Below, one piece after another: positions 7,745-17,049 of a DNA stretch of 64,000 nt; the first letter of the stretch is position 1, and every line of letters starts with the position of its first letter. The notes beneath the pieces were generated by a model. It had not been told where the DNA came from. It searched no databases and was given only the letters and a program-made list of their open reading frames with translations. The translations under genes and the position numbers were made by a program. Origin of the DNA: Paraburkholderia guartelaensis (lineage in GTDB: Bacteria; Pseudomonadota; Gammaproteobacteria; Burkholderiales; Burkholderiaceae); NCBI RefSeq assembly GCF_004353905.1, contig NZ_SMOD01000013.1, forward strand, positions 62,001 to 126,000, read 5' to 3'.

Positions 7745-10702
7745 ATGGCGAGTAACAACGTAGCCCAATTTGCCGCGGAACTGAAAATGCCTGCCGGCGT
7801 GCTGCTCGAGCAGCTGCAGGCGGCGGGCGTCACGAAAGCGAGCGAGAGCGATGCCTTGTCGGAGACCGACAAGGCGCGTCTGCTCGATCACTTGCGCAAG
7901 TCTCACGGCTCGACTGATGCAGACAAACGCAAGATCACGCTGACGAAACGGCATACGTCGGAGATCAAGCAGTCCGATTCGACGGGTAAGGCACGCACCA
8001 TTCAGGTCGAGGTGCGCAAGAAGCGCACGTTCGTCCGCCGCGACGAGTCCGCCGGTGACGCGGATGCATCGAATCATGCAGCCGACGCAGCCGCTGCCGC
8101 CGAAGAGGCGGAGCTGCAGCGCCGTGAGGAAGAAGCGCGCCGCGAGGCAGAACTGCTCGAGCGTCAGGCCCAGGAGCTCAAGGAGCGCCAGGAACTGCTC
8201 GCGCGTGAAGAGTCGGAGCGCCGTGCGCGTGAAGAGGCCGCCGAGGCCGAGCGCCGCCGTGCCGAAGAAGAAGCTGCAAAGAAGAAGGCAGCGGCCGATG
8301 CCGCCGCTCGCGAGCTGGCCGCTCAGGCCGTGGCTGCGCAGCGCAATGCCGAAGCGGAAGCGAAAGAAGTGAAGCAAGAGCAGGACCAGCAGGAAGAACA
8401 GCGCGCCGCAGCCGAGCGCGCCGCGCAGCGCGAAGCGGCCCAGAAGGCCGAAGCCGCCGCACGCGAAGCCGCCGATAAGGCGCAGAAGGAACAGGACGAG
8501 ATCGCCCGCCGCCGCGCAGCTGCCGAAGCTGAAGCGCGCGCGATCCGCGAAATGATGAACACGCCGCGCAAGGCGCAGGTGAAGGCGCCCGAGCCGCCCA
8601 AGCCCGTCGAGCCGCCCAAGCCCGCCGAAGCCAAGGGCACGCTGCACAAGCCGGCCCGTCCGGAAGGTGCGCCGGCACGTCCGGCCGCCGGTGCAGGCGC
8701 CGCGGCGAAGAAGCCGGCCACGACGGCCGCGCCTTCGACGAGCGCGCCGGGTGCAGGCGCGGGCGACCGCAACAAGAAGCCGGGCGCAGGCAAGGGCGGC
8801 TGGCAGGACGACGCGGCCAAGCGCCGTGGCATCAAGACGCGCGGCGACTCGTCGGGCGGCGTGGATCGCGGCTGGCGCGGTGGCCCGAAGGGCCGTGGCC
8901 GTCACCAGGACGCTTCGACGTTCCAGGCGCCGACCGAGCCGATCGTGCGTGAAGTGCACGTGCCGGAAACCATCACGGTGGCCGACCTCGCGCACAAGAT
9001 GTCCGTGAAGGCATCGGAAGTCATCAAGGTGATGATGAAGATGGGCCAGATGGTCACCATCAACCAGATGCTCGACCAGGAAACGGCGATGATTATCGTC
9101 GAGGAACTCGGCCACCGTGCGGTTGCCGCGAAGCTCGACGATCCGGAAGCGTTGCTGGTCGAAGGCCAGGCGACGACCACCGACGCCGAGCAACTGCCGC
9201 GTCCGCCGGTCGTTACGGTCATGGGTCACGTCGACCACGGCAAGACCTCGCTGCTCGACTACATCCGCCGCGCCAAGGTTGCCGCGGGCGAAGCGGGCGG
9301 CATTACGCAGCACATCGGCGCTTACCACGTCGAAACGCCGCGTGGCGTCATCACGTTCCTCGACACGCCGGGTCACGAGGCCTTCACGGCCATGCGTGCT
9401 CGCGGTGCGAAGGCAACCGACATCGTCATTCTGGTGGTCGCAGCCGACGACGGCGTGATGCCGCAGACGAAGGAAGCGATCTCGCACGCCAAGGCTGCGG
9501 GTGTGCCGCTCGTCGTGGCGATCAACAAGATCGACAAGCCCGATGCGAACCCCGAGCGCGTGAAGCAGGAGCTCGTCGCCGAAGGCGTCGTGCCGGAAGA
9601 GTACGGCGGCGACTCGCCGTTCGTGCCGGTGTCGGCGAAGACCGGCGCGGGTATCGACGACCTGCTCGAAAACGTGCTGCTGCAAGCCGAAGTGCTGGAA
9701 CTCACGGCACCGGTCGAAGCGCCGGCCAAGGGCATCGTGATCGAAGCGAAGCTCGACAAGGGTAAGGGTCCGGTTGCCACGATCCTCGTCCAGTCGGGTA
9801 CGCTCAATCGCGGCGACGTCGTTCTGGCAGGCAGCGCCTACGGCCGCGTGCGTGCCATGCTCGACGAAACCGGCAAGCCGACGAAGGAAGCCGGTCCGTC
9901 GATCCCGGTCGAAATCCAGGGTCTGTCGGAAGTGCCGGGCGCGGGCGAAGAAGTCATCGTCCTGCCGGACGAGCGCAAGGCGCGTGAAATCGCGATGTTC
10001 CGTCAAGGCAAGTTCCGCGACGTGAAGCTTGCGAAGCAGCAGGCCGCGAAGCTCGAAAACATGCTCGAGCAGATGGGCGAAGGCGAAGTGCAGAACCTGC
10101 CGCTCATCGTCAAGGCCGACGTACAGGGTTCGCAGGAAGCGCTGGTGCAATCGCTGCTCAAACTGTCGACCAACGAAGTGCGCGTGCAGATCGTGCACAG
10201 CGCGGTCGGTGCGATCAGCGAGTCGGACGTCAACCTGGCAACGGCTTCGAAGGCGGTCATCATCGGCTTCAATACGCGTGCGGATGCGCAGGCGCGTAAG
10301 GTGGCCGAGGCGAATGGCATCGACATCCGCTACTACAACATCATCTATGACGCAGTGGATGAGGTGAAGGCGGCGATGTCGGGCATGCTGGCGCCGGAGA
10401 AGCGCGAGACGGTCACGGGTATGGCCGAGGTGCGTCAGGTGATCCGCGTGCCGAAGGTCGGCCTGATCGCGGGCTGTATGGTCACGGACGGTTTCGTCAA
10501 GCGCTCGTCGTCGGTGCGCGTGATCCGCAACAACGTGGTCATCCATACCGGCGAACTCGACTCGCTCAAGCGCTTCAAGGACGACGTCAAGGAAGTCAAG
10601 CAAGGCTTCGAGTGCGGTATGTCGATCAAGAACTTCAGCGACATCGTCGAAGGCGACCAGTTCGAAGTGTTCGAGATTACCGAAGTCGCGCGTACGCTGT
10701 AA
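7745..10702 (+). CDS. infB: Translation initiation factor IF-2
   Basis: IF-2 is the GTPase that places initiator fMet-tRNA on the 30S subunit and promotes subunit joining. The 985 residues begin with an IF2 N-terminal helical domain (MASNNVAQFAAELKMPAGVL). A long Ala/Glu/Arg-rich coiled-coil and a Pro/Lys-rich linker follow (about 90-400), with a second IF2N domain near 410-460. The G domain starts near residue 490 with GHVDHGKT (G1), DTPGHEAF (G3) and NKIDKP (G4). Domains II to IV follow and end in the tRNA-binding C2 domain. ATG 7745 is chosen over ATG 7741 because it is in frame and spaced from AGAGGA at 7735-7740. The length is typical of Burkholderia; E. coli IF-2 is 890. Confidence 0.97.
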   Translation: MASNNVAQFAAELKMPAGVLLEQLQAAGVTKASESDALSETDKARLLDHLRKSHGSTDADKRKITLTKRHTSEIKQSDSTGKARTIQVEVRKKRTFVRRDESAGDADASNHAADAAAAAEEAELQRREEEARREAELLERQAQELKERQELLAREESERRAREEAAEAERRRAEEEAAKKKAAADAAARELAAQAVAAQRNAEAEAKEVKQEQDQQEEQRAAAERAAQREAAQKAEAAAREAADKAQKEQDEIARRRAAAEAEARAIREMMNTPRKAQVKAPEPPKPVEPPKPAEAKGTLHKPARPEGAPARPAAGAGAAAKKPATTAAPSTSAPGAGAGDRNKKPGAGKGGWQDDAAKRRGIKTRGDSSGGVDRGWRGGPKGRGRHQDASTFQAPTEPIVREVHVPETITVADLAHKMSVKASEVIKVMMKMGQMVTINQMLDQETAMIIVEELGHRAVAAKLDDPEALLVEGQATTTDAEQLPRPPVVTVMGHVDHGKTSLLDYIRRAKVAAGEAGGITQHIGAYHVETPRGVITFLDTPGHEAFTAMRARGAKATDIVILVVAADDGVMPQTKEAISHAKAAGVPLVVAINKIDKPDANPERVKQELVAEGVVPEEYGGDSPFVPVSAKTGAGIDDLLENVLLQAEVLELTAPVEAPAKGIVIEAKLDKGKGPVATILVQSGTLNRGDVVLAGSAYGRVRAMLDETGKPTKEAGPSIPVEIQGLSEVPGAGEEVIVLPDERKAREIAMFRQGKFRDVKLAKQQAAKLENMLEQMGEGEVQNLPLIVKADVQGSQEALVQSLLKLSTNEVRVQIVHSAVGAISESDVNLATASKAVIIGFNTRADAQARKVAEANGIDIRYYNIIYDAVDEVKAAMSGMLAPEKRETVTGMAEVRQVIRVPKVGLIAGCMVTDGFVKRSSSVRVIRNNVVIHTGELDSLKRFKDDVKEVKQGFECGMSIKNFSDIVEGDQFEVFEITEVARTL

Positions 10703-10743
10703 TACAGCGGCGCCTGCGGGCAGACCGTCAGGTCGCCCGCCTG

Positions 10744-10815
10744 ACCGCGGCTTTGCCGCGGTTTTGCCGATAACGGGCGGGGCAGGCGCTGGCCAGCCCC
10801 GCCCGTTTTGTTTTT
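10744..10815 (+). terminator. Tandem terminator-like hairpins between infB and rbfA
   Basis: The first hairpin is ACCGCGG/CCGCGGT followed by TTT (10744-10765). The second has arms AACGGGCGGGGC (10772-10783) and GCCCCGCCCGTT (10796-10807), then TTTGTTTTT-like sequence to 10815. They lie inside an operon usually read through to truB, so they may reduce rather than end downstream expression. Confidence 0.65.
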
Positions 10816-10885
10816 GCGCGGCCGTGTGCGCCTTCATGGACGCAACGCCGCCTGAATGCCTCGTAGATAAAGAGGTGGAACCATC

Positions 10886-11251
10886 ATGCCGAAAAAACGT
10901 ACTACCCCGAATCGCAACGTGCAGATTGCGGATCAGATCCAGCGCGATCTGTCGGAGCTGATGCGCGAAGTGAAGGACCCGCGAATTGGGCTCGTGACGA
11001 TCCAGAGCGTGGAACTCACGCCCGACTACGCGCACGCCAAGGTCTACTTCACGACCCTCACGGGCGACCCGAAGACCACGCAGGAAGCGCTCAATCACGC
11101 CGCGGGCCATCTGCATAACCAGCTCTTCAAGCGCCTGCACATTCACACGGTGCCGACGCTGCATTTCCACTACGACCAGTCGGTGGAGAAGGGTGTCGAG
11201 ATGTCGCGTCTGATCGACGAGGCGAACGCGACGCGCGCGAAGGACGACTGA
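10886..11251 (+). CDS. rbfA: 30S ribosome-binding factor A
   Basis: RbfA is a small KH-fold protein that binds pre-30S particles and helps mature the 5' end of 16S rRNA. It has 121 residues. Family features include VQIADQIQRDLSELMREVKDP near the N-terminus, ITVTTVELTPDYAHAKVYF-like residues (VELTPDYAHAKVYFTTL), and the core ending PTLHFHYDQSVEKG. AGAGGTGG at 10871-10878 gives a strong ribosome-binding site for ATG 10886. truB starts 8 bp after its stop, so the two are co-transcribed. A strong hairpin pair separates it from infB. Confidence 0.95.
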   Translation: MPKKRTTPNRNVQIADQIQRDLSELMREVKDPRIGLVTIQSVELTPDYAHAKVYFTTLTGDPKTTQEALNHAAGHLHNQLFKRLHIHTVPTLHFHYDQSVEKGVEMSRLIDEANATRAKDD

Positions 11252-11259
11252 CGCGGGCA

Positions 11260-12225
11260 ATGACTGCATCATCGAAACAGAATCAGGGCGCGCGGCCAAA
11301 GGTCCCGCGCCGCCTGCTCGACGGCGTGCTGCTGCTGGACAAGCCCGTTGGCCTGTCCAGCAACGACGCGTTGATTCGCGCGAAGCGTCTGTACCGCGTG
11401 AAGAAGGCCGGCCATACCGGCACGCTCGACCCGCTGGCGTCGGGTCTGCTGCCGCTGTGCTTTGGCGAGGCGACCAAGTTTTCGCAGGATCTGCTCGAAG
11501 CCGACAAGACCTATGAGGCGACCATGCGCCTCGGCATCCGCACGGCCACCGGAGACGCAGAAGGCGAGGCGATAGAAACGCGCGAGGTCACCTGTGACGA
11601 AGCCGCTGTGCGTGAAGCGATGACGCGCTTTCTCGGCGACATCGTGCAGGTGCCGCCGATGTATTCGGCGCTCAAGCGCGACGGCAAGCCGCTCTATGAG
11701 TATGCACGTGCGGGGCAGACGGTCGAGCGCGAAGGGCGCGAGGTGAAAATCCTTGCGCTGGAGATGATCGCCTGCGCACTTCCCGAGGTTCCCGAAGTGA
11801 CGTTTTGCGTGACGTGCAGCAAGGGCACGTACGTCCGCACGCTTGCCGAAGATATCGGCGAGGCGCTTGGCTGCGGCGCGCATCTCGTGATGCTGCGGCG
11901 TACGGGTGTGGGCGCGCTCACGCTCGAGCATGCAGTGACGCTCGATGCGCTCACGGCGGCCGACGAGCCCGAGCGCGACACCTGGCTGCGCCCCGTCGAT
12001 GCGTTGCTCTCTACCTTCCCCGCCGTGACGCTCAACGCGGAAGCGGCGCGCCGCTTCACGCATGGCCAGCGCTTGCCGCTCAACGAACTGGTGCTCGATC
12101 GCGCGGTTTGCGAAGCGGCTGAACGCGTGCGCGTCTATGCAGAAGATGGGCGCCTGCTTGGCGTCGCGAAGGCCGCGAACGGCGTGCTTGCGCCGGAGCG
12201 GCTGGTGGTCAGCGGCGCAGCCTGA
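11260..12225 (+). CDS. truB: tRNA pseudouridine(55) synthase TruB
   Basis: TruB makes pseudouridine-55 in the T-loop of nearly all tRNAs. It has 321 residues. The N-terminal signature LLLDKPVGLSSNDAL is followed by the catalytic aspartate D57 in GHTGTLDPLASGLLPLC. VPPMYSALKRDGKPLYEYAR and CSKGTYVRTLAEDIGEALG are further family motifs. The C-terminal PUA-like region begins near residue 255. ATG 11260 lies 8 bp after rbfA. It is the last gene of the operon: a clear terminator follows at 12259-12296 and the next gene is on the opposite strand. Confidence 0.96.
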   Translation: MTASSKQNQGARPKVPRRLLDGVLLLDKPVGLSSNDALIRAKRLYRVKKAGHTGTLDPLASGLLPLCFGEATKFSQDLLEADKTYEATMRLGIRTATGDAEGEAIETREVTCDEAAVREAMTRFLGDIVQVPPMYSALKRDGKPLYEYARAGQTVEREGREVKILALEMIACALPEVPEVTFCVTCSKGTYVRTLAEDIGEALGCGAHLVMLRRTGVGALTLEHAVTLDALTAADEPERDTWLRPVDALLSTFPAVTLNAEAARRFTHGQRLPLNELVLDRAVCEAAERVRVYAEDGRLLGVAKAANGVLAPERLVVSGAA

Positions 12226-12258
12226 GTACGCTTGCGTCGCGCCTGGAGCGCACAAACA

Positions 12259-12296
12259 AAAACGGCACGCCGGTGAACAACCGGACGTGCCGTTTT
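12259..12296. terminator. Bidirectional terminator between truB and the efflux operon
   Basis: AAAACGGCACG (12259-12269) pairs with CGTGCCGTTTT (12286-12296), and an inner CCGGT/ACCGG stem extends the hairpin. A-run and T-run flanks make it work on both strands, as expected between convergent genes. Confidence 0.85.
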
Positions 12297-12330
12297 GCTA
12301 TGGACAGCCGCAAGCGCTAGCGCATCGACG

Positions 12331-13896
12331 TCAATGCGCTGCCGAAGCCGCTGCACCCGCGTCCGCACCGCCGGCACGTTCGGGCCGCGTGATCCAGATG
12401 AGCGCGATCAGCACGATGAAGATCATCGAGGAAATCCAGAACAGGTCGTTCACGCCGAGTTGCGCGGCCTGCTGCGAGAGCATCCGGTCGAAGAGCCCGT
12501 GCGCCTGGGAAGGATCGAGACCCGCGCCCTGGAACTGCTGCATCGACTGGTTGAAGACCGGGTTGGTCGGCGTAGCCACTTCGTTCAGGCGCGCGTGGTG
12601 AAACGTCGTCCGGTGATCCCACGCCGTTTCGAAGATCGAGGTGCCGATACCGCCGCACATGATCCGCACGAAGTTCGACAGGCCCGAGGCCGCGGGAATG
12701 CGATGGCCCGGCAGCCCCGACAGCGTGATCGACACGAGTGGAATGAACAGACCCGCCATGCCGATGCCCTGGATGAGCGTAGGCAGCGTAAGCGCCCACG
12801 TGTCCACGCCCGTCGTGTATTGCGAGCGCATCCAGAAGCACAGCGCGAACACGATGAAGGCTGTCGTCGCGATATAACGCGGGTCGGTGCGCGGCAAGAT
12901 CTTGCCCGTGATCGGCGACAGCAGGATGGCGAAGAAGCCCACGGGCGCCATCACGAGGCCCGCGTCCGTTGCGGTGTAGCCGAGCGTGGTTTGCAGCCAC
13001 AGCGGCAGCAGCACGAGATTGCCGAAGTACAGCCCGTAGCCCACCGAAAGCGCGATCGTGCCGCCCGTGAAATTGCGGCGCGCGAACAGCGACAGGTCCA
13101 CCACAGGGTGATCCGCGGTCAGCTCCCACACCACGAAGAACGCGAATGCGATCACGGCGGTAAGCGCGAGCACGACGACCGTGGTGGACGAGAACCAGTC
13201 GAGGTCCTTGCCCTTGTCGAGCATCACTTGCAGCGAGCCCACCCAGATGATGAGGAGCGCGAGGCCCACGCCGTCGATCGGCGCCTTCCTGACCTCCGAA
13301 TCGCGATTGCGGAAGATCGCCCACGTGGCGAGCGCCGCGACGATGCCCACCGGAATGTTCACGTAGAAGATCCAGGGCCAGGAGATGTTGTCGGAGATCC
13401 AGCCGCCGAGAATCGGGCCGGCCACCGGCGCGATCAGCGTGGTCATCGACCACATCGAGAGCGCCATGGGCGCTTTCGCCCGCGGGTAGCTCGCGAGCAG
13501 CAGTGTTTGCGAAAGGGGGATCATCGGGCCGGCCACGGCGCCTTGCAGCACGCGCGAGGCGAGCAGGAAGGGCAGCGTGGGCGCAAGGCCGCACATCCAC
13601 GACGAGATCACGAACAGGATGATCGACGCCATGAACAGGCGCACCTGGCCGAAACGCTGCGTGAGCCAGCCGGTGAGCGGCACGGAGATCGCATTCGCCA
13701 CCGCGAACGAGGTGATGACCCACGTGCCCTGGTCCGACGACACGCCGAGGTCGCCCGAGATCGACGGGATCGACACGTTCGCGATCGAGGTGTCGAGCAC
13801 GTTCATGAACACCGCGAGCGACACCGCGATGGTGCCGATCACGAGTTGCGCGCCCTGTAGCGGCGGATGCGCGGCGGGTTGTTGTGCTGCTGCCAT
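12331..13896 (-). CDS. DHA2-family drug:H+ antiporter (EmrB/QacA type)
   Basis: Inner-membrane major facilitator with about 14 predicted transmembrane segments (521 residues). It expels hydrophobic drugs using the proton gradient. The DHA2 signature LDTSIANVSIPSISGDLG in helix 1 contains the membrane-embedded aspartate. WVITSFAVANAISVPLTGWL follows, and the antiporter motif region appears as GAVAGPMIPLSQTLLL. The start is ATG 13896, with AAGAAAGGACGC before it; an upstream in-frame ATG at 13938 adds 14 unlikely residues. It is the last gene of a minus-strand operon (marR, outer-membrane factor, membrane-fusion protein, this gene). By analogy with EmrAB-TolC, the proteins build one tripartite pump. 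Substrates cannot be named. Confidence 0.92.
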   Translation of the reverse strand: MAAAQQPAAHPPLQGAQLVIGTIAVSLAVFMNVLDTSIANVSIPSISGDLGVSSDQGTWVITSFAVANAISVPLTGWLTQRFGQVRLFMASIILFVISSWMCGLAPTLPFLLASRVLQGAVAGPMIPLSQTLLLASYPRAKAPMALSMWSMTTLIAPVAGPILGGWISDNISWPWIFYVNIPVGIVAALATWAIFRNRDSEVRKAPIDGVGLALLIIWVGSLQVMLDKGKDLDWFSSTTVVVLALTAVIAFAFFVVWELTADHPVVDLSLFARRNFTGGTIALSVGYGLYFGNLVLLPLWLQTTLGYTATDAGLVMAPVGFFAILLSPITGKILPRTDPRYIATTAFIVFALCFWMRSQYTTGVDTWALTLPTLIQGIGMAGLFIPLVSITLSGLPGHRIPAASGLSNFVRIMCGGIGTSIFETAWDHRTTFHHARLNEVATPTNPVFNQSMQQFQGAGLDPSQAHGLFDRMLSQQAAQLGVNDLFWISSMIFIVLIALIWITRPERAGGADAGAAASAAH

Positions 13897-14000
13897 TGCG
13901 TCCTTTCTTGTTGACCTGTTGGAGGCCGCGCGAAACAAAGCGGCGCGGGCTGAGGATCAGCCCGCGCCGGCGTTTGCGAGTGCTTTTATCAGGGCTTCAA

Positions 14001-15281
14001 TCAGCCTTTTGCGCCCGGCTTTGCCGCGTGAGCGGACGAGACCTGCGCCTTCGCGGCTGCGTTGCCGGTCGCGCTGCTGGCGTTGTTGCCGGCGCTAGCC
14101 GCCTTGTGCGCGTTCGGACCGGCGTTTTCGGCGATGATGCGCGCGATTTCCGCGTCGGCTTCCGCGCCGTACTTGGCGAACACATCGGTCTCGTAGACAG
14201 TGTTCTGCGCATTGCCGAGCTGCGTGCCCGAATCGTTGCGGATGTTCACGTCCACCTGCATCGAGAGGCCGATACGCAGCGGGTGTTTCAACAGGTCTTC
14301 CGGATCGAGCGAGATACGCACCGGCAGGCGCTGCACCACCTTGATCCAGTTACCCGTCGCGTTCTGCGCGGGCAGCAGCGAGAAGGCCGAACCCGTGCCC
14401 GCCGAGAAGCCCACCACCTTGCCGTGATAGACGACCGACGAGCCATACACGTCGGCCGTCATTTCGACCGGCTGGCCGATACGCATGTGCTTGAGCTGCA
14501 CTTCCTTGAAGTTGGCGTCGACCCACAGCGAGTTCAGCGGCACCACCGACATGAGCGGATTGCCCGGCGAGACGCGCTGGCCCACCTGCACCGAGCGCTT
14601 GGCCACGTAGCCGGTAACCGGCGCGGGCAGCGTGTTGCGCGCATTCGCGAGATAGGCGTCGCGCACCTTGGCCGCGGCGGCTTCCACGTTCGGGTGATTG
14701 GCGATGGTCGTGTTCGCGGTCAGCGCGCGGTTCGCGGCGAGCTGCTGCTGTGCGGCTTCAAGCGCGGCTTCGGCACTGCGCACGGCGTCGCGGGCGTGCG
14801 AGATCTCTTCCTGCGAGACCGCGCCCGTCTGCGCGACCTGCATGCGGCGGCGCAGGTCGTCTTGCGCGCGCGAGAGGTCGGACTGGCGCTGCGCGACTTG
14901 CGCTTCGTACTGGCTGTCGTCGGCGAAGAGGCCGCGCACCTGGCGCACCGTCTGTGCGAGTTGCGCTTCAGTTTGCTCGAGCGTGACGCGCGCGTCGGCC
15001 GGGTCGAGCAGCACGAGCGGGTCACCGACGTTCACGGTTTGCGTGTCGTCCGCCTTCAGTGCGATCACCGTGCCGGTGACCTGCGGCGTGATCTGCACGA
15101 CGTTGCCGTTCACGTAGGCGTCGTCCGTGCTTTCGGTGAAGCGCGCGACGAGGAAGTAGTAGAGGCCGTAGGCAACGGCTGCAATCACGATCACGAGGAC
15201 AAGCAGCGTCATCATGCGCTTGCGCTTGCCGCTGTTCGCGTTCGGCTGCGGATTGGCTGCCGGCTGCTGGGGGGTGCTCAT
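14001..15281 (-). CDS. Membrane-fusion (HlyD/EmrA-type) subunit of the efflux pump
   Basis: The periplasmic adaptor that links the DHA2 transporter to the outer-membrane channel. It has 426 residues: a short cytoplasmic N-terminus, one transmembrane segment (about 22-45, LLVLVIVIAAVAYGLYYFLV), a biotinyl-lipoyl-like motif beginning TDDAYVNGNVVQITPQVTG, and a long alpha-helical hairpin (about 95-205). The second lipoyl half (LPAPVTGYVAKRSVQVGQRV) and beta-barrel domain follow. An Ala/Lys-rich tail ends the protein. GGAGATCC lies before ATG 15281. The gap to the downstream transporter is 104 bp and to the upstream channel gene 77 bp, fitting one operon. Confidence 0.92.
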   Translation of the reverse strand: MSTPQQPAANPQPNANSGKRKRMMTLLVLVIVIAAVAYGLYYFLVARFTESTDDAYVNGNVVQITPQVTGTVIALKADDTQTVNVGDPLVLLDPADARVTLEQTEAQLAQTVRQVRGLFADDSQYEAQVAQRQSDLSRAQDDLRRRMQVAQTGAVSQEEISHARDAVRSAEAALEAAQQQLAANRALTANTTIANHPNVEAAAAKVRDAYLANARNTLPAPVTGYVAKRSVQVGQRVSPGNPLMSVVPLNSLWVDANFKEVQLKHMRIGQPVEMTADVYGSSVVYHGKVVGFSAGTGSAFSLLPAQNATGNWIKVVQRLPVRISLDPEDLLKHPLRIGLSMQVDVNIRNDSGTQLGNAQNTVYETDVFAKYGAEADAEIARIIAENAGPNAHKAASAGNNASSATGNAAAKAQVSSAHAAKPGAKG

Positions 15282-15358
15282 GGAAGGATCTCCGGATGCT
15301 TGCGTGCTGTTCGTTCAGTTTTTGATGTTCGTGTGCTGCTCGGCGCTCGGTTCGACAC

Positions 15359-16960
15359 TCAGTTCGACACGGGCGCTGCGTTGGCCGCGTTCGCCGCCGC
15401 TGCCGCGTTCTGCGGCGAGCGCGTACCGCGCCACGGTGCGCCGTTCACGTCGCTCTGGCCGCGCGCTTCGCTGCCGACTTCGGCGGGCGGCGTGAGCCCC
15501 GCGCCTTGCGCTTCGAAGCCGCCGCCAAGCGACTTGATGAGCGCCATCTGCTGGTCGCGGCGCTGCGCCTTCAGGTTCGACACCGTCTGCTCCGCGGCGA
15601 GGCGGTTCTGGTCGGCGGTGAGCACCTGGAGCTGCTCGGAGAGCCCCGCCTTGTAGCGGATCACGGCGAGCTGCCAGGCCTTCGTCGATGCGTCGAGCGC
15701 GCGATCGGCATCCACCAGTTGCCGGTCGGCCGAGCGGATCGTCGACACGTTGGTCGCCACGTCCTGGAACGCGCCGATCAGCGTCTGGTTGTAGTTCGCC
15801 ACATCGAGCTCGAAGTCGGCGTAGCGGCCCTTCAGTTGCGCGCGCAGCGCGCCCGCGTCGAAGAGCGGCAAATGCACGGCTGGGCCGATGTTCGCCTGGC
15901 GGCTCGTGAAGTTCAGGAATTTGCCCCAGCCGAACGCGTCGAAGCCGAAGCCGGCCGCGAGGTTCACGTCGGGATAGAACTCGGCCTTGGCTTCCTTCAC
16001 GTCGTGCATCGCGGCTTCCACCTGCCAGCGCGCGGCGACGATGTCGGGGCGGCGCGCGAGCAGGTCGGCGGGCAGATTGTCGGGCAGGGCGACATTGGCG
16101 ACGGGGTTGAGCACCGGTTTCGCGATCTGCAGGCCGCGGTCGGGGCCCTTGCCGAGCAGCGCGCCGAGCTGATAGCGCACGGATTCGATCTGGCCGTCGA
16201 TCTGCGAGAGGTTCGCCTGGCTCGTCGCGATGTTGCCGTTCGCGGTCTGTTTCTCGACGTTGGTGTCGAGGCCCGCCACCACGCGGCCGTTCGTGATCGT
16301 GCCGATCGTCTTGCGGTTGTCGATCTCGTGCACGGCGATGTCGCGCAGCTCGTAAAGCTGGGCGAGCTGGTTATACGTGCGCGCAACCGAAGAGGCGAGC
16401 GTGATGCGCGCCTGCTGCATGTCCGCCTCGGCGGCACGCTGCGAGGACACGGCTTGTGCGAGGCGCTGACGGTTCTTGCCCCAGAGGTCCAGATCCCACG
16501 AGGCGCTCGCGAGTACGTTGTTCTCGCTATACCAGGTGCCGCCGTACGGGGGCGGGAACAGGGCGTTGGCCGAGTACAGTTCGCGGGTCCACGAATAGCT
16601 CAGGTTGGCCTTCGGGAAGAGCGCCGAGCGCGAGGTTTCGATATACGACGAGGCCTTCGCGAGGCGCGCCTGCGCCTGAGCGATGGTCGGGCTGCCTTCG
16701 AGCGCCTCATCGATCAGCTTGGGCAGCTGCGGATCGCCGAACTGGTTCGCCCAGTCGAGCGTGGGCCACTGGCCGCCTTGCGACGGAATGCTCTGCGAGC
16801 TTTCGAACTGCTGCGGCTGATCGATGGTCTTGTCGCTCTTGATGCCGATGTAGTTCGCGCAACCCGAAAGGGCGAGCGCCGCGACCGCGGCGGCGACCGC
16901 CGCCCGGCAGGACAATGCCCGCACGGCCGGAACTGGCGCAAACTCGGTTTGGGATTTCAT
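15359..16960 (-). CDS. Outer-membrane efflux lipoprotein (NodT/OprM type)
   Basis: The TolC-like channel of the pump. From ATG 16960 the product has 533 residues. A lipoprotein signal peptide ends in the lipobox LALSGC, so it is anchored by a lipidated cysteine. Two outer-membrane efflux domains follow; family landmarks are DLWGKNRQRLAQAV, LARRPDIVAARWQVEAA and the periplasmic helices rich in Ala/Gln. The frame is open back to 17053, but the extra 31 residues precede the signal peptide and would block export. An Ala/Asn-rich tail of about 25 residues ends the protein. marR lies 89 bp upstream. Confidence 0.92.
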   Translation of the reverse strand: MKSQTEFAPVPAVRALSCRAAVAAAVAALALSGCANYIGIKSDKTIDQPQQFESSQSIPSQGGQWPTLDWANQFGDPQLPKLIDEALEGSPTIAQAQARLAKASSYIETSRSALFPKANLSYSWTRELYSANALFPPPYGGTWYSENNVLASASWDLDLWGKNRQRLAQAVSSQRAAEADMQQARITLASSVARTYNQLAQLYELRDIAVHEIDNRKTIGTITNGRVVAGLDTNVEKQTANGNIATSQANLSQIDGQIESVRYQLGALLGKGPDRGLQIAKPVLNPVANVALPDNLPADLLARRPDIVAARWQVEAAMHDVKEAKAEFYPDVNLAAGFGFDAFGWGKFLNFTSRQANIGPAVHLPLFDAGALRAQLKGRYADFELDVANYNQTLIGAFQDVATNVSTIRSADRQLVDADRALDASTKAWQLAVIRYKAGLSEQLQVLTADQNRLAAEQTVSNLKAQRRDQQMALIKSLGGGFEAQGAGLTPPAEVGSEARGQSDVNGAPWRGTRSPQNAAAAANAANAAPVSN

Positions 16961-17049
16961 TGCTCGTCTCGATGCGTGAGAGTGTGTGGTGATACTGGAC
17001 GATGCAGCTATTTTCTTGTTCGGCGATTTCAAATTTGCTTGCCCCGTCA

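Noticed and set aside
7706..11299. A 1197-codon open frame on the minus strand opposite infB and rbfA
   Set aside because: GC-rich codon bias of infB creates a mirrored open frame. It has no ribosome-binding site, its residues are Arg/His/Leu-heavy without domains, and infB is unmistakable.
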